Shown one piece after another: positions 29,202-38,204 of a stretch of 64,000 bases of DNA. Every line of letters starts with the position of its first letter. Positions within the stretch are counted from its first letter, which is position 1. Location of the stretch: positions 62,001-126,000 of the forward strand of contig JAFVUV010000006.1 of the NCBI GenBank assembly GCA_017502525.1. Direction: 5' to 3'. Below the pieces are notes generated by a model. It saw nothing but the letters and a program-made list of their open reading frames with translations. It was not told where the DNA came from and did no database searches. This DNA comes from Clostridia bacterium. Its GTDB lineage: Bacteria > Bacillota > Clostridia > Christensenellales > Borkfalkiaceae. The position numbers and the translations under genes were made by a program.

Positions 29202-30584
29202 ATGCCTAATATGTCTTTGAAGAAAAATCCGATGCCTCATCAAGACGCGGACGTTAGAAATAAGAATTTTGAAGAAGTTGCTTTGGGATACACTGTTGAA
29301 CAAGCGATTGACGAGGCTGAAAGATGCCTTAACTGTAAACATAAACCTTGCGTAAACGGTTGTCCCGTTATGGTGCATATTCCTGAATTTATTGCAAAGG
29401 TGCGTGAAAAAGATTTTGAAGGTGCATACCAAATTATTTCTGAATCTTCATCACTTCCTGCAGTATGCGGTAGAGTATGCCCGCAAGAATCTCAATGTGA
29501 AAAGTTCTGTGTTCGCGCTATTAAAGGCGAACCGGTTGGTATCGGCAGATTAGAAAGATTCGTTGCCGACTATCACAACGCTAACTGCAAAGAAAAACCC
29601 GTTAAACCACAAAGTAACGGAATAAAAGTTGCAGTCGTTGGTTCAGGTCCTTCAGGACTTACTTGTGCAGGCGACCTTGCTAAAAAAGGTTACGAAGTAA
29701 CTGTATTCGAGGCTTTCCACTTAGCAGGTGGCGTTTTGGTTTACGGTATTCCTGAGTTTAGACTTCCCAAAACTATAGTTCAAAAAGAAATCGATACGCT
29801 TAAAGATTTAGGCGTTAAGATTGAAACGAATATGGTTATCGGCAAAGTTATATCTATTGACGAACTAGTTAAAGAATACGGCTTTAAGGCAGTATTCGTT
29901 GGTTCGGGCGCAGGGTTACCTAAGTTTATGAATATTCCTGGCGAAAACCTTAACGGTGTTTTCTCAGCGAACGAATTCTTGACGAGAATCAACCTTATGA
30001 AAGCATATAGAGACGAGGCTTCTACGCCTATTAAAAAGGGCAAGAAGGTTGTAGTTGTTGGTGGCGGTAACGTTGCTATGGATGCTGCAAGATGCGCTAA
30101 ACGTTTGGGCGGAGACGTTCATATCGTTTATAGAAGAACATTAGACGAACTTCCTGCAAGAAAGGAAGAAGTTGAGCACGCTATGGAAGAAGGTATCGTA
30201 TTCGACCTTTTGACAAACCCCACGGCAATTAACGGCGACGAAAACGGTTGGGTTAAATCTTGCACTTGCATAAAAATGGAATTAGGCGAGCCCGACGCTT
30301 CGGGTAGACGCCGTCCCGTTGAAATCAAAGGTAGCGAATTCGATATAGATGCTGACGTGGTTATTATGGCTCTTGGCACATCACCAAACCCACTTATTAA
30401 GGCGACGACCGAAGGTCTTGAAGTTAATAAACACGGTGGTATTATTACCGACGAAAACGGTCTTACATCAGTTGAAGCCGTTTACGCTGGGGGCGACGCA
30501 GTTACGGGTGCAGCTACCGTTATTCTCGCTATGGGTGCAGGCAAAACTGCGGCTAAAGCGATTGACGAATATTTGAGTAAATAA
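29202..30584 (+). CDS. nfnB: NfnB: GltD-like FAD/NADPH subunit of bifurcating transhydrogenase
   Basis: 460 residues, related to the glutamate synthase small subunit. Seen: two N-terminal [4Fe-4S] Cys sets (CLNCKHKPCVNGCP and VCGRVCPQESQCEKFC), an FAD-binding GSGPSG, and an NADPH-binding GGGNVAMDAARCAKR. Paired with the upstream FAD/2Fe-2S protein, this matches NfnAB, which couples exergonic and endergonic electron transfer among NADH, NADPH and ferredoxin. It is often annotated gltA or gltD, but no GOGAT large subunit is present here. RBS AGGAGG. A 12-bp hairpin follows at 30590. Confidence 0.88.
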   Translation: MPNMSLKKNPMPHQDADVRNKNFEEVALGYTVEQAIDEAERCLNCKHKPCVNGCPVMVHIPEFIAKVREKDFEGAYQIISESSSLPAVCGRVCPQESQCEKFCVRAIKGEPVGIGRLERFVADYHNANCKEKPVKPQSNGIKVAVVGSGPSGLTCAGDLAKKGYEVTVFEAFHLAGGVLVYGIPEFRLPKTIVQKEIDTLKDLGVKIETNMVIGKVISIDELVKEYGFKAVFVGSGAGLPKFMNIPGENLNGVFSANEFLTRINLMKAYRDEASTPIKKGKKVVVVGGGNVAMDAARCAKRLGGDVHIVYRRTLDELPARKEEVEHAMEEGIVFDLLTNPTAINGDENGWVKSCTCIKMELGEPDASGRRRPVEIKGSEFDIDADVVIMALGTSPNPLIKATTEGLEVNKHGGIITDENGLTSVEAVYAGGDAVTGAATVILAMGAGKTAAKAIDEYLSK

Positions 30585-30589
30585 TTGTA

Positions 30590-30621
30590 TTTTGCCGACA
30601 GCATATTTACTGTCGGCAAAA
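30590..30621 (+). repeat. Inverted repeat between nfnB and hydC
   Basis: Perfect 12-bp stem TTTTGCCGACAG / CTGTCGGCAAAA with an 8-nt loop. The downstream sequence is A-rich, not T-rich, so full termination is unlikely. It may act as an mRNA processing or 3'-end-stabilising hairpin that sets nfn and hyd levels separately. Confidence 0.6.
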
Positions 30622-30667
30622 TCAACTAAAAAACAAACAAATAAATTACAAAAATTTGGAGGATTAT

Positions 30668-31141
30668 ATGTCAACTTTTGACTACACCGTACTTGATAGG
30701 GCTATAGAAGAATTCGGCAATGCCGAAAGTTCGCTCATATCCATTTTACAAAGTGCGCAAGAACATTACAGGTATTTACCTAGAGAAGTTTTTCCATATC
30801 TTGCAGAAAAACTTAATATTTCAGAAGCAAAGATTTACGGCGTTGCAACTTTTTATGAAAACTTTTCGTTAGAACAAAAAGGCAAATACGTTATAAAAGT
30901 TTGCGATGGCACGGCTTGCCACGTTCGTCACTCAGTTCCTATTTTGGAAGCACTTAGAAAAGAGCTTGGCCTTTCTGAACAGAAGAAAACTACCGACGAC
31001 CTTATGTTTACCGTTGAGACGGTAGCTTGTCTCGGTGCGTGCTCTTCTGCACCTGCTATAACTTTGAATAATGAAATTTATCCTACGATGACGCCTGAAA
31101 TGGCAGTAGCGTTAGTAAAATCATTAAAGGAGAACGGCTAA
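30668..31141 (+). CDS. hydC: HydC: NuoE-like [2Fe-2S] subunit of bifurcating hydrogenase
   Basis: 157 residues, thioredoxin-like ferredoxin of the NuoE/24-kDa family. Four cluster Cys are seen: CDGTAC (C-x4-C) and CLGAC (C-x3-C) for one [2Fe-2S]. In trimeric HydABC it relays electrons to the NuoF-like subunit. The start is the ATG at 30668 with GGAGGA upstream; a TTG 12 nt earlier overlaps that site and is rejected. The stop overlaps the hydB start by one base. Alone it could be a formate dehydrogenase part, but the neighbours decide. Confidence 0.9.
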   Translation: MSTFDYTVLDRAIEEFGNAESSLISILQSAQEHYRYLPREVFPYLAEKLNISEAKIYGVATFYENFSLEQKGKYVIKVCDGTACHVRHSVPILEALRKELGLSEQKKTTDDLMFTVETVACLGACSSAPAITLNNEIYPTMTPEMAVALVKSLKENG

Positions 31142-33015
31142 TGTTAAAATCAAGAGAAGAATTACAAGTTTTGCGTTCATCTTGTGCTACAAGATTAAAC
31201 ACGGAAAATAAAAGGGTTATCGTGTGCGCTGGTGCAGGGTGTGTATCCAAAGGAGCACTCAAGATATACGATAAGTTTGCTGAAATTATGAAGGGAAAGG
31301 GCGTTAATTTCTCTCTTGAACTTCAAAAAGACCCACACGGTGATTCCGTTAGACTTAAACAAAGCGGTTGCCACGGCTTTTGCGAAGTTGGTCCGTTAGT
31401 TAGAATTGAGCCGCAAGGATGGCTTTATGTTAAAGTAAAAGTTGAAGATTGTGAAGAAATTGTTGAAAAAACCGTTATTGGCGGTGAATGTGTTGAAAGA
31501 TTAGCGTATACTCAAGACGGAATTGTTTATAAAGAACAAAAAGAAATTCCTTTCTATAAAAAACAAACTAGATTAATTTTAGATAACTGTGATAAAATAG
31601 ACGCTACTTCTATTGAAGAATATATTGCAACTGGTGGTTATACCGCTTTAGAAAAGGCTCTTTTCGATATGAAGAGTGAAGATATTATCAATGAAATTAG
31701 CGAATCAGGACTTCGTGGTCGTGGTGGTGGCGGTTTTCCAGCAGGTAGAAAGTGGAGTCAAGTTGCAAGACAAAACAACTTCCCAAAATATGTTGTATGT
31801 AATGGTGACGAGGGCGATCCCGGTGCATTTATGGATAGGTCTGTTATGGAAGACGACCCACACCGTATGATTGAAGGTATGATTATTGCTGGTATCGCTT
31901 GTGGTGCTAACGACGGTTATATTTACGTTCGTGCGGAATATCCTAAGGCAGTTGCAAGACTTAATCTTGCTATAAAACAAGCAACCGAACTCGGACTTTT
32001 AGGTGATAATATTCTTGGTACGGGATACTCTTTCAAAATGCACATTAACCGTGGTGCTGGTGCGTTCGTTTGTGGTGAAGGTTCGGCTCTTACCGCTTCT
32101 ATCGAAGGTAAACGTGGTATGCCCAGAACTAAACCTCCGCGTACTGTTGAACACGGCTTATTTGATAAACCAACCGTACTTAATAACGTAGAAACTTACG
32201 CAAACGTTTCTACAATTATAAATAACGGTTCAGAGTGGTATAAAAAGATAGGTACGGAAACTTCTACCGGTACTAAAACGTTTGCTCTTACGGGTAATAT
32301 TCAAAACGCAGGTCTTATCGAAGTTCCAATGGGAACGACCTTGCGCGAAGTTATTTTCGATATCGGTGGCGGTGTTCGTGACGGTGGAGAATTTAAGGCA
32401 GTTCAAATCGGTGGTCCGTCAGGCGGATGCTTAACTGAAGAACACTTTGATTTACCCCTTGATTTCGATTCGCTTTCAAAGGTTGGTGCAATTATCGGTT
32501 CAGGTGGACTTGTTGTTATGGACAAGAAAACTTGTATGGTTGAAGTTGCTCGTTTCTTTATGGACTTTACACAAAAAGAAAGTTGTGGAAAGTGCGTACC
32601 TTGTAGAGAAGGAACAAAGCGTATGCTTGAAATCCTTAACCGCATAGTTGACGGTAAAGGTGAAGACGGCGATATTGAACTTTTGAAAGAACTTGGTGAA
32701 ACTATTTCTAAGACTGCTCTTTGCGGTTTGGGTAAAACTGCTGCAGGACCTGTTTTATCAACTATTAAATATTTTGAAGATGAATATAGAGCGCATATTT
32801 ACGACAAGAAATGCCCCGCAGGTGCTTGTCAAAAGTTAAAGACGATTACTATTGACCCAGAACTTTGCAAAGGCTGTTCTAAGTGTGCAAGAAATTGTCC
32901 TGTAAGCGCAATCAAGGGCGAAATTAAAAAGCCGTTCACTATTGACCAAAAACTTTGCATTAAGTGTGGCGCATGTCTTTCTAACTGCCCGTTCAAGGCT
33001 ATAAAGGAGGTTTAA
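31141..33015 (+). CDS. hydB: HydB: NuoF-like NAD(H)/FMN subunit of bifurcating hydrogenase
   Basis: 624 residues, long form. Domains seen: an N-terminal thioredoxin-like [2Fe-2S] domain (about 1-115, CAGAGC and CHGFCEVGP), the NADH/FMN domain with GLRGRGGGGFPAGRKW and GDEGDPGAFMDR, an SLBB domain, the [4Fe-4S] motif ESCGKCVPCREGT, and a C-terminal pair of ferredoxin clusters (CKGCSKCARNCP and CIKCGACLSNCP). This layout is that of HydB in Thermotoga or Acetobacterium, site of flavin-based bifurcation. RBS AAGGAG in hydC. Confidence 0.93.
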   Translation: MLKSREELQVLRSSCATRLNTENKRVIVCAGAGCVSKGALKIYDKFAEIMKGKGVNFSLELQKDPHGDSVRLKQSGCHGFCEVGPLVRIEPQGWLYVKVKVEDCEEIVEKTVIGGECVERLAYTQDGIVYKEQKEIPFYKKQTRLILDNCDKIDATSIEEYIATGGYTALEKALFDMKSEDIINEISESGLRGRGGGGFPAGRKWSQVARQNNFPKYVVCNGDEGDPGAFMDRSVMEDDPHRMIEGMIIAGIACGANDGYIYVRAEYPKAVARLNLAIKQATELGLLGDNILGTGYSFKMHINRGAGAFVCGEGSALTASIEGKRGMPRTKPPRTVEHGLFDKPTVLNNVETYANVSTIINNGSEWYKKIGTETSTGTKTFALTGNIQNAGLIEVPMGTTLREVIFDIGGGVRDGGEFKAVQIGGPSGGCLTEEHFDLPLDFDSLSKVGAIIGSGGLVVMDKKTCMVEVARFFMDFTQKESCGKCVPCREGTKRMLEILNRIVDGKGEDGDIELLKELGETISKTALCGLGKTAAGPVLSTIKYFEDEYRAHIYDKKCPAGACQKLKTITIDPELCKGCSKCARNCPVSAIKGEIKKPFTIDQKLCIKCGACLSNCPFKAIKEV

Positions 33016-33019
33016 TATT

Positions 33020-34723
33020 ATGAGTGAATATATGATTATTGACGGTATAAAAGTTCAAATAGAGGGCGAGAAAAACGTTTTGGAACTTGCTAGAAAAGCA
33101 GGTATCGAAATTCCCGCTTTCTGTTACGACCCCGACCTTTCTATTTACGGTGCGTGCAGAATGTGTATGTTTGAAGACGAAAGAGGTAGGCTTGACGCAT
33201 CTTGCTCTTGCAAACCCCGTGACGGAATGGTGATTAAAACCAACACGCCTAAACTTCGTAAATATAGAAAAATGATTTTAGAACTTCTTTTAGCAAACCA
33301 CTGCAGAGATTGTACTATTTGTCATATGAGTGGAAAGTGCAAACTTCAAGAATTTGCGTATAAGTTCAATATTGAAGGTGTAAGATTCCCAAACAATGCT
33401 TGCGCTTTAAGCCCCGACAGTTCTTCTAACTGCATCATAAGAGAACCTGGCAAATGTATTCTTTGTGGTAAATGCGTTAGAATATGTAACGAAATTCAAT
33501 CGGTTGGCGCAATAGATTACGCTTTCCGTGGTTCAAAAATGAAGATTGCTACTGCTTTCGACGGAGATATCGCAAACTCACCTTGTGTAGGTTGTGGTCA
33601 ATGTGCGGCAGTTTGTCCTACGGGTGCTATCACTATTCGCGACGACGCTGACCAAGTATGGAAGGCTATCGGTAATCCCGATATTGAAGTTTCAGTTCAA
33701 GTTGCCCCTGCAGTAAGAGTTGGTTTAGGCACGGAATTCGGCTTTGCCGAAGGCGAAAACGTTATGGGTAAACTCGTAACCGCGCTTCGTGAAATGGGCT
33801 TTGATAAAGTATACGATACAAATATCGGCGCAGATTTAACCATTATGGAAGAATCTAACGAACTCGTACAAAGAGTTAAAAACGGTGGCAAGTTGCCTAT
33901 GTTTACTTCTTGCTGTCCCGCTTGGATTAGATTCGCAGAAGATAAATATCCCGATTTATTAGATAATATTTCAACCTGTAAGAGTCCTATGCAAATGCTT
34001 GCATCAACTATTAAAGCAACGTATACGGGCGAAAAGAAACATATCCACGTTGCAATTATGCCTTGTTCTGCTAAAAAGGATGAAGCAAGACGTGAAAAAT
34101 TCGGCGGTGCAGTTGATTACGTTCTTTCAACACAAGAAGTTGTGCGTATGATTCGTGAACACGGTATCCACTTTAAGTATTTAGAAGAAAGTTTCCCCGA
34201 CTCTCCATTTAAGGAATACACGGGCGCAAGCGTTATCTTCGGTGCAACGGGTGGCGTTATGGAAGCAGCGCTTCGTACGGCTGTTGAAACGCTTACGGGT
34301 AAAAACCTAGATTGCGTTGAATTTAAGGAAGTACGTGGTATGGAAGGCGTTAAAGAGGCTGAATACGACGTAAACGGCTTAAAAGTTAAAGTTGCAGCAG
34401 TTAGTGGACTTAAAAACGCAGCAATGGTATGCGACAAGGTTAGAGCAGGCGAATGCGATTATCAATTTATCGAAATTATGAGTTGCCCAGGTGGTTGCGT
34501 AAACGGCGCAGGACAACCTTTCGTAGATGCGTTCAAACGTTCTGATATGGATTATAAAGGTATGCGTGCTAAAGGTCTTTACGATACTGATGCGGGCATG
34601 AGCAACAGAAAGAGCCACTTGAACGAATCAATTAACGCTCTTTACGATAATTTCTTTGGTAAAGTTGGAAGCCATAAAGCACACGAACTTTTACACACTT
34701 CATACGAGCCCAAAAAGAAATAG
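33020..34723 (+). CDS. hydA: HydA: catalytic [FeFe]-hydrogenase subunit
   Basis: 567 residues. Seen: an N-terminal [2Fe-2S] ferredoxin domain (CYDPDLSIYGACRMC), the His/Cys cluster segment HCRDCTICHMSGKC, two [4Fe-4S] motifs (CILCGKCVRIC and CVGCGQCAAVCP), then the H-cluster domain with all three signatures intact: TSCCPAW (L1, with the proton-relay Cys), MPCSAKKDE (L2) and MSCPGGCVNGAGQP (L3). With HydB and HydC it should oxidise NADH and reduced ferredoxin together to make H2, or the reverse. Maturases hydE, hydF and hydG are not in the window. RBS AGGAGG. Confidence 0.95.
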   Translation: MSEYMIIDGIKVQIEGEKNVLELARKAGIEIPAFCYDPDLSIYGACRMCMFEDERGRLDASCSCKPRDGMVIKTNTPKLRKYRKMILELLLANHCRDCTICHMSGKCKLQEFAYKFNIEGVRFPNNACALSPDSSSNCIIREPGKCILCGKCVRICNEIQSVGAIDYAFRGSKMKIATAFDGDIANSPCVGCGQCAAVCPTGAITIRDDADQVWKAIGNPDIEVSVQVAPAVRVGLGTEFGFAEGENVMGKLVTALREMGFDKVYDTNIGADLTIMEESNELVQRVKNGGKLPMFTSCCPAWIRFAEDKYPDLLDNISTCKSPMQMLASTIKATYTGEKKHIHVAIMPCSAKKDEARREKFGGAVDYVLSTQEVVRMIREHGIHFKYLEESFPDSPFKEYTGASVIFGATGGVMEAALRTAVETLTGKNLDCVEFKEVRGMEGVKEAEYDVNGLKVKVAAVSGLKNAAMVCDKVRAGECDYQFIEIMSCPGGCVNGAGQPFVDAFKRSDMDYKGMRAKGLYDTDAGMSNRKSHLNESINALYDNFFGKVGSHKAHELLHTSYEPKKK

Positions 34724-34744
34724 TCGAAAAACGAATTAAAAATT

Positions 34745-34774
34745 AAACGGCGCGAGAATTCTCGCGCCGTTTTT
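34745..34774 (+). terminator. Terminator of hyd operon
   Basis: Perfect 12-bp stem AAACGGCGCGAG / CTCGCGCCGTTT with AATT loop, followed by further T residues (TTTTTA). Confidence 0.92.
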
Positions 34775-34789
34775 ATAGTTATTAAAATA

Positions 34790-34820
34790 AACAGCCACGC
34801 TTATAAAAAGCGTGGTTGTT
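34790..34820 (-). terminator. Terminator of the 850-residue surface protein gene
   Basis: Thirteen-bp stem 34790-34802 / 34808-34820 with one G-T pair. On the minus strand it is followed by TTATTTTAAT. It lies 16 nt past the stop codon of the minus-strand gene, so two convergent terminators stand back to back here. Confidence 0.75.
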
Positions 34821-34835
34821 TTGATATATCTAAGA

Positions 34836-37388
34836 TTAATATTTTTTCTTGCGTAGGATAAAGAAGGTTGTCGTTCCGCAAATTGAAGCAACTACTACCA
34901 AAATCAAAAGTATGTTTCTAACCGCGGTTTGTGGTGCGTTGATTATTGCCGTTGCGCTTATATAACCAACAACGTAATCATCTTCAATTTGAATCGCTAT
35001 TTTAGCATATTCGTCCGATTTTTCAATAAGTCTAACCTTACCGTTAGATATTTGCATAACTTCTTCAGTTAAATTGCTATCAGAATAAAGTATGGTGGCT
35101 TTAATCGTTTCTATCGTTAGATAGTTCCACTCATAATCTTTGACACGAGTTTCAACGGTAAACGCAACGGGGACGTAACCTGTTCTTTCAATTTGTCCGT
35201 CGTTAAACGTCGCAAGATAAAACTCAGCGTCGCTTATCACTCCGTTATGTTTGGTTTTTATAGTAACGGTATTAATCGGCGTAATACGCGTATCCTTTTT
35301 AAGTTTTATCATTTCAGTATCGCTAAGCGCGTAATCGGTGTTTATATTAATAATAGGGAAGTAATATGCACATACGTCAGTAGTAATAAACGCTTTCTGT
35401 GGTGCGCTAGTGAATACTGGATTGCTGACTTCAATTTGTGTTTTATTAACTAATACAACGCCGTTCTTTTCTGCAAGTGCAGTTAGCGTTAACGTTTGGT
35501 CAATTATTATGTCGCATATAACGATATACTCTTCAGTTTTTTCTACAAGTCCAAGATAATTAAACTTATTTAGATTCTTTTCAACTGAGTAAACGTTTGC
35601 ACCGTTATCTACTTTTGCGATTTTAAGTTTATCTTTAGTAGTTGTGGGGGCGGTAGTAATGTATTCGGCAGGCGCTTCGACTTGTGATAATGCAAGATTG
35701 CCAAGTCCGTTCGCGCACGTAACGTATTCTTTATTATTGTATAATAGATACACGTCGTCAGTATCAAAACTTAAAGTAAACGACTTAACTGTGTCGCTAG
35801 ATTCAAGATGGTTTAAGGTGATTTGATTAAACTGCGTACCGTCCCAACGATTTAATCCGTCTGAAGATAGTACGAAAAGATTTCCGCCAAGGTCGGTTTG
35901 CATTTTCTTTAAACCGGTTTTTGTGCCTATATCAAAAAGTTGATAATTTTCAGCTTTAACAAACTTAACTATTCTTCCCGTTATATCCGAAAGGAAAACG
36001 TTGCCTAAAACGTCAACCGTAATACGTTTTGCATCGAAATCTTCGTTTTCTATAACTAATTCTAGGGCGTTGCCGTTTTCTGCAACTTTATAAACTTTAT
36101 TATTATAATTATCCGTAACGATTGCGTAAAAGAATCCGCTTTGATAACATACGTCTTCAACGATTGAATCGGGTAAAGTTAAAGGCGTCAATTCACCGCT
36201 AGTTAAGTTAAGAATTTTTAACGCGCTTGAAGTTGTGCCTTGATTATATGATAAAAGCGCACAATCTAAACCGAGAGCAAACGCGTTGGGCATTGCGCCA
36301 CCTAAGTCGTTCGCAAAATAATCTTGATAATTTTCTTTTGCATATTTATCGTTAGAAATTGTTAAGACGTTAAATCTATTGCTTTCGATAACGGCAATTT
36401 TATTTCCCGTTCTCATAATGTCGGTTGCGGAAACGTTGGTGCGGTTATAAGCCGTTTTACCGCTTGCTATAGCAAAGCCCGTAAATTCAAGTTTGTTGCT
36501 GACAATCTTAAATTCTTGCACGGCATCAATATCAGTATCGGTAACTAAAAGGTTTCCGTTTTTAAAACACAACCCACTTGGCGTGCTTAAGTTAGAGAGC
36601 TCGTAATTTTGATTTGGAACTACGCTCAACGCAGTTTCGCTATTATCGCTTAAAGCAATTCTAAACAACTTTTCGTTTTGAGTATCTTGTGGAATATAAT
36701 ACAAATATTGATTATTTGCAATCATTTTTGCAGGTGTAATGCTACTTTTAATGAGTGTTGGTGAGGTTAAGTTGCCATCTGCTTTAAGTGAAAACAAATT
36801 TCCACTTTTAACGAAGAAAATGGTGTTGTCATCAGCAATAGCGATGGGGAACGAACCCGACGCATCAAATGAAACCCTATTTTCTAACTGACCGGCATTA
36901 ATAGAATAAACGTAAACTAAATTGCTAAACGCGGTAATAAGATAATTTTCGTTAAGGTCAAAATATTGACCACCAACTAATTCACCGTTGGAATCTCTCA
37001 TTTCGCTTTTTTGCATTGAAACTAGGTCGATTTTGTATATCGAGCCGTTATCAGCGACTAAGAGAGTATTATCATCAAATTTTTTTACGAGTTTAATGTC
37101 CGAAAAAATAGCGTTAAATTGTTCGAATTTATCACCCTTGCTAATTAAAAGGGTGTTGTCACTTTGCGCTATGGCTGTAACTAAATTATCCGAATAAACG
37201 TCTATAGGATTAGAAAGAGCGTTGTATTCCATCTTTGTGTTGGGCAAAAATAGGTTTGCGTTTGGAGTTTGCGTTTGTGCGTTTACCGAAGTTACGTTAA
37301 TCGCGCACAACCCAACAAGACAAATTGACAACGTGATGAATAATGAAACTATTAAGTTTAAAAATTTATTGTGCGTTAATTTTCTCAT
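34836..37388 (-). CDS. Membrane-anchored extracellular protein with propeller-like repeats
   Basis: 850 residues, not recognised as a named family. Seen: an N-terminal signal peptide (basic MRKLTHNK, hydrophobic core, cleavage near VNA-QTQ), a large extracellular region with recurring short strands of the type seen in beta-propeller/NHL or SMP-30-like proteins (for example LLVADNGSIYKIDL, VLGNVFLSDITGRIVKF), two SH3-like segments near the C-terminus (one ending RTGYVPVAFT, the next beginning ATILYSDS), and a final membrane helix with RKKKY tail. No ribosome site precedes the ATG, which lies about 7 nt after a -10 element. The C-terminal layout matches the protein at 38205. Role unknown. Confidence 0.75.
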   Translation of the reverse strand: MRKLTHNKFLNLIVSLFITLSICLVGLCAINVTSVNAQTQTPNANLFLPNTKMEYNALSNPIDVYSDNLVTAIAQSDNTLLISKGDKFEQFNAIFSDIKLVKKFDDNTLLVADNGSIYKIDLVSMQKSEMRDSNGELVGGQYFDLNENYLITAFSNLVYVYSINAGQLENRVSFDASGSFPIAIADDNTIFFVKSGNLFSLKADGNLTSPTLIKSSITPAKMIANNQYLYYIPQDTQNEKLFRIALSDNSETALSVVPNQNYELSNLSTPSGLCFKNGNLLVTDTDIDAVQEFKIVSNKLEFTGFAIASGKTAYNRTNVSATDIMRTGNKIAVIESNRFNVLTISNDKYAKENYQDYFANDLGGAMPNAFALGLDCALLSYNQGTTSSALKILNLTSGELTPLTLPDSIVEDVCYQSGFFYAIVTDNYNNKVYKVAENGNALELVIENEDFDAKRITVDVLGNVFLSDITGRIVKFVKAENYQLFDIGTKTGLKKMQTDLGGNLFVLSSDGLNRWDGTQFNQITLNHLESSDTVKSFTLSFDTDDVYLLYNNKEYVTCANGLGNLALSQVEAPAEYITTAPTTTKDKLKIAKVDNGANVYSVEKNLNKFNYLGLVEKTEEYIVICDIIIDQTLTLTALAEKNGVVLVNKTQIEVSNPVFTSAPQKAFITTDVCAYYFPIININTDYALSDTEMIKLKKDTRITPINTVTIKTKHNGVISDAEFYLATFNDGQIERTGYVPVAFTVETRVKDYEWNYLTIETIKATILYSDSNLTEEVMQISNGKVRLIEKSDEYAKIAIQIEDDYVVGYISATAIINAPQTAVRNILLILVVVASICGTTTFFILRKKKY

Positions 37389-37395
37389 ATTTTAC

Positions 37396-37424
37396 ATTCT
37401 ACCACATAATTTGATGTTTGTCAT
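37396..37424 (-). promoter_or_regulatory. Promoter of the 850-residue surface protein gene
   Basis: On the minus strand ATGACA (37424-37419), 17-bp spacer, TAGAAT (37401-37396) preceded by TGG (extended -10). Only 7 nt separate the -10 from the ATG, so the transcript would be nearly leaderless. A second TATAAT (37428-37423) lacks a good -35. Confidence 0.55.
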
Positions 37425-37515
37425 TATATTTCAACTTTTTTATTAAAATTATTTAATAAAACTACAAAAAAAGACAAAATAAGTAGATAGTTAAATTATA
37501 CCAAAACTATTTTAA

Positions 37516-37534
37516 TATGACAGAAAATGTCATA
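37516..37534. repeat. Perfect inverted repeat in divergent intergenic region
   Basis: TATGACA and TGTCATA, 7-bp arms with a 5-nt centre, in the region between two divergent genes. Another ATGACAT occurs at about 37580. It resembles a regulator-binding site; the binder is unknown. Confidence 0.5.
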
Positions 37535-37560
37535 ATTGAATATTATTATAAAATAAAACA

Positions 37561-37574
37561 CGAACAAATGTTCG
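37561..37574. promoter_or_regulatory. LexA (DinR) SOS box
   Basis: CGAACAAATGTTCG fits the Gram-positive SOS box CGAACRNRYGTTCG at every position. It lies 19 nt upstream of the -35 of the 176-residue gene and downstream of a possible alternative promoter (ATGACA 37517-37522, TATTAT 37541-37546) whose start region it would cover. Confidence 0.7.
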
Positions 37575-37593
37575 TTTTTAATGACATAAAATA

Positions 37594-37623
37594 TTGACTT
37601 TGAAAAAAAAGTGAAAGTATAAT
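37594..37623 (+). promoter_or_regulatory. Promoter of the 176-residue protein gene
   Basis: TTGACT (37594-37599), 18-bp spacer, TATAAT (37618-37623), about 40 nt before the start codon and downstream of the SOS box. Confidence 0.75.
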
Positions 37624-37669
37624 TACGGCGACGTCAAAACCTAAAAAAAGTTAATGCAGGAGGCAAATT

Positions 37670-38200
37670 ATGAACGTACAATATGCAAAGACGGCACTTT
37701 ACGCTTATCCAAATATAAAGGAGGTAGCAGAGCAGATTGATGAGCTAGTTGAAAGAAAGGCGTTAGCGTCTATGAGTGATTGTTCGCCCGCGATTGAACA
37801 ATGCGAAAAAGTAGTCGAATATACCGCGCAAAAATGCGTATTATTTGCACTTAAGATTTATATCGACGAAGTGCTTGAAAAGTTAAAAGATATTGAAATC
37901 GACTGTCTAGAATACAAATACTTTAAGCGAAAACCCAAAGAATATTTTTATGGTTTTGATGCGGAAAGTAGGGGATATTTTAGGCGTCAAATTAAGCTCG
38001 CTGAAAAGATAGCCGATAAACTTGAAAAGGCGGGAGCTAGCGACGAGTGGTTTGAGCAAAACTGTTTGCAAATGGACTTTTTTAAAGAACTATTAAAGCG
38101 CGTTATCGAGCATGAAGAAAGCGTTAAAAAGGTGGATAAAAAAGCAAACGGCATCGTTAAGGAAAAGCAATCGCAAATTCAAAAAAAGCTAACGGCGTAA
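37670..38200 (+). CDS. Unknown helical protein with upstream SOS box
   Basis: 176 residues, no family recognised. The sequence is mostly charged helix with no membrane segment or signal peptide, so it is cytosolic. A central stretch (about 80-115: LEYKYFKRKPKEYF, then RGYFRRQIKLAEKIADKLEK) faintly resembles the sigma-70 region 4/ArpU type of helix-turn-helix found in phage late regulators, but this is only an impression. The start has AGGAGG about 8 nt upstream. A perfect LexA box precedes the promoter, so DNA damage may induce it. Its stop lies 4 nt from the stop of the convergent gene at 38205. Confidence 0.7.
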   Translation: MNVQYAKTALYAYPNIKEVAEQIDELVERKALASMSDCSPAIEQCEKVVEYTAQKCVLFALKIYIDEVLEKLKDIEIDCLEYKYFKRKPKEYFYGFDAESRGYFRRQIKLAEKIADKLEKAGASDEWFEQNCLQMDFFKELLKRVIEHEESVKKVDKKANGIVKEKQSQIQKKLTA

Positions 38201-38204
38201 GTTT

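Noticed and set aside
29202..30584. Glutamate synthase small subunit (GltD) paired with the glutamine synthetase
   Set aside because: There is no GOGAT large subunit and it is coupled to an NfnA-type gene; NfnB is the better reading.
30590..30621. Reading the nfnB-hydC hairpin as a rho-independent terminator
   Set aside because: No T tract follows on the plus strand; kept as an inverted repeat.
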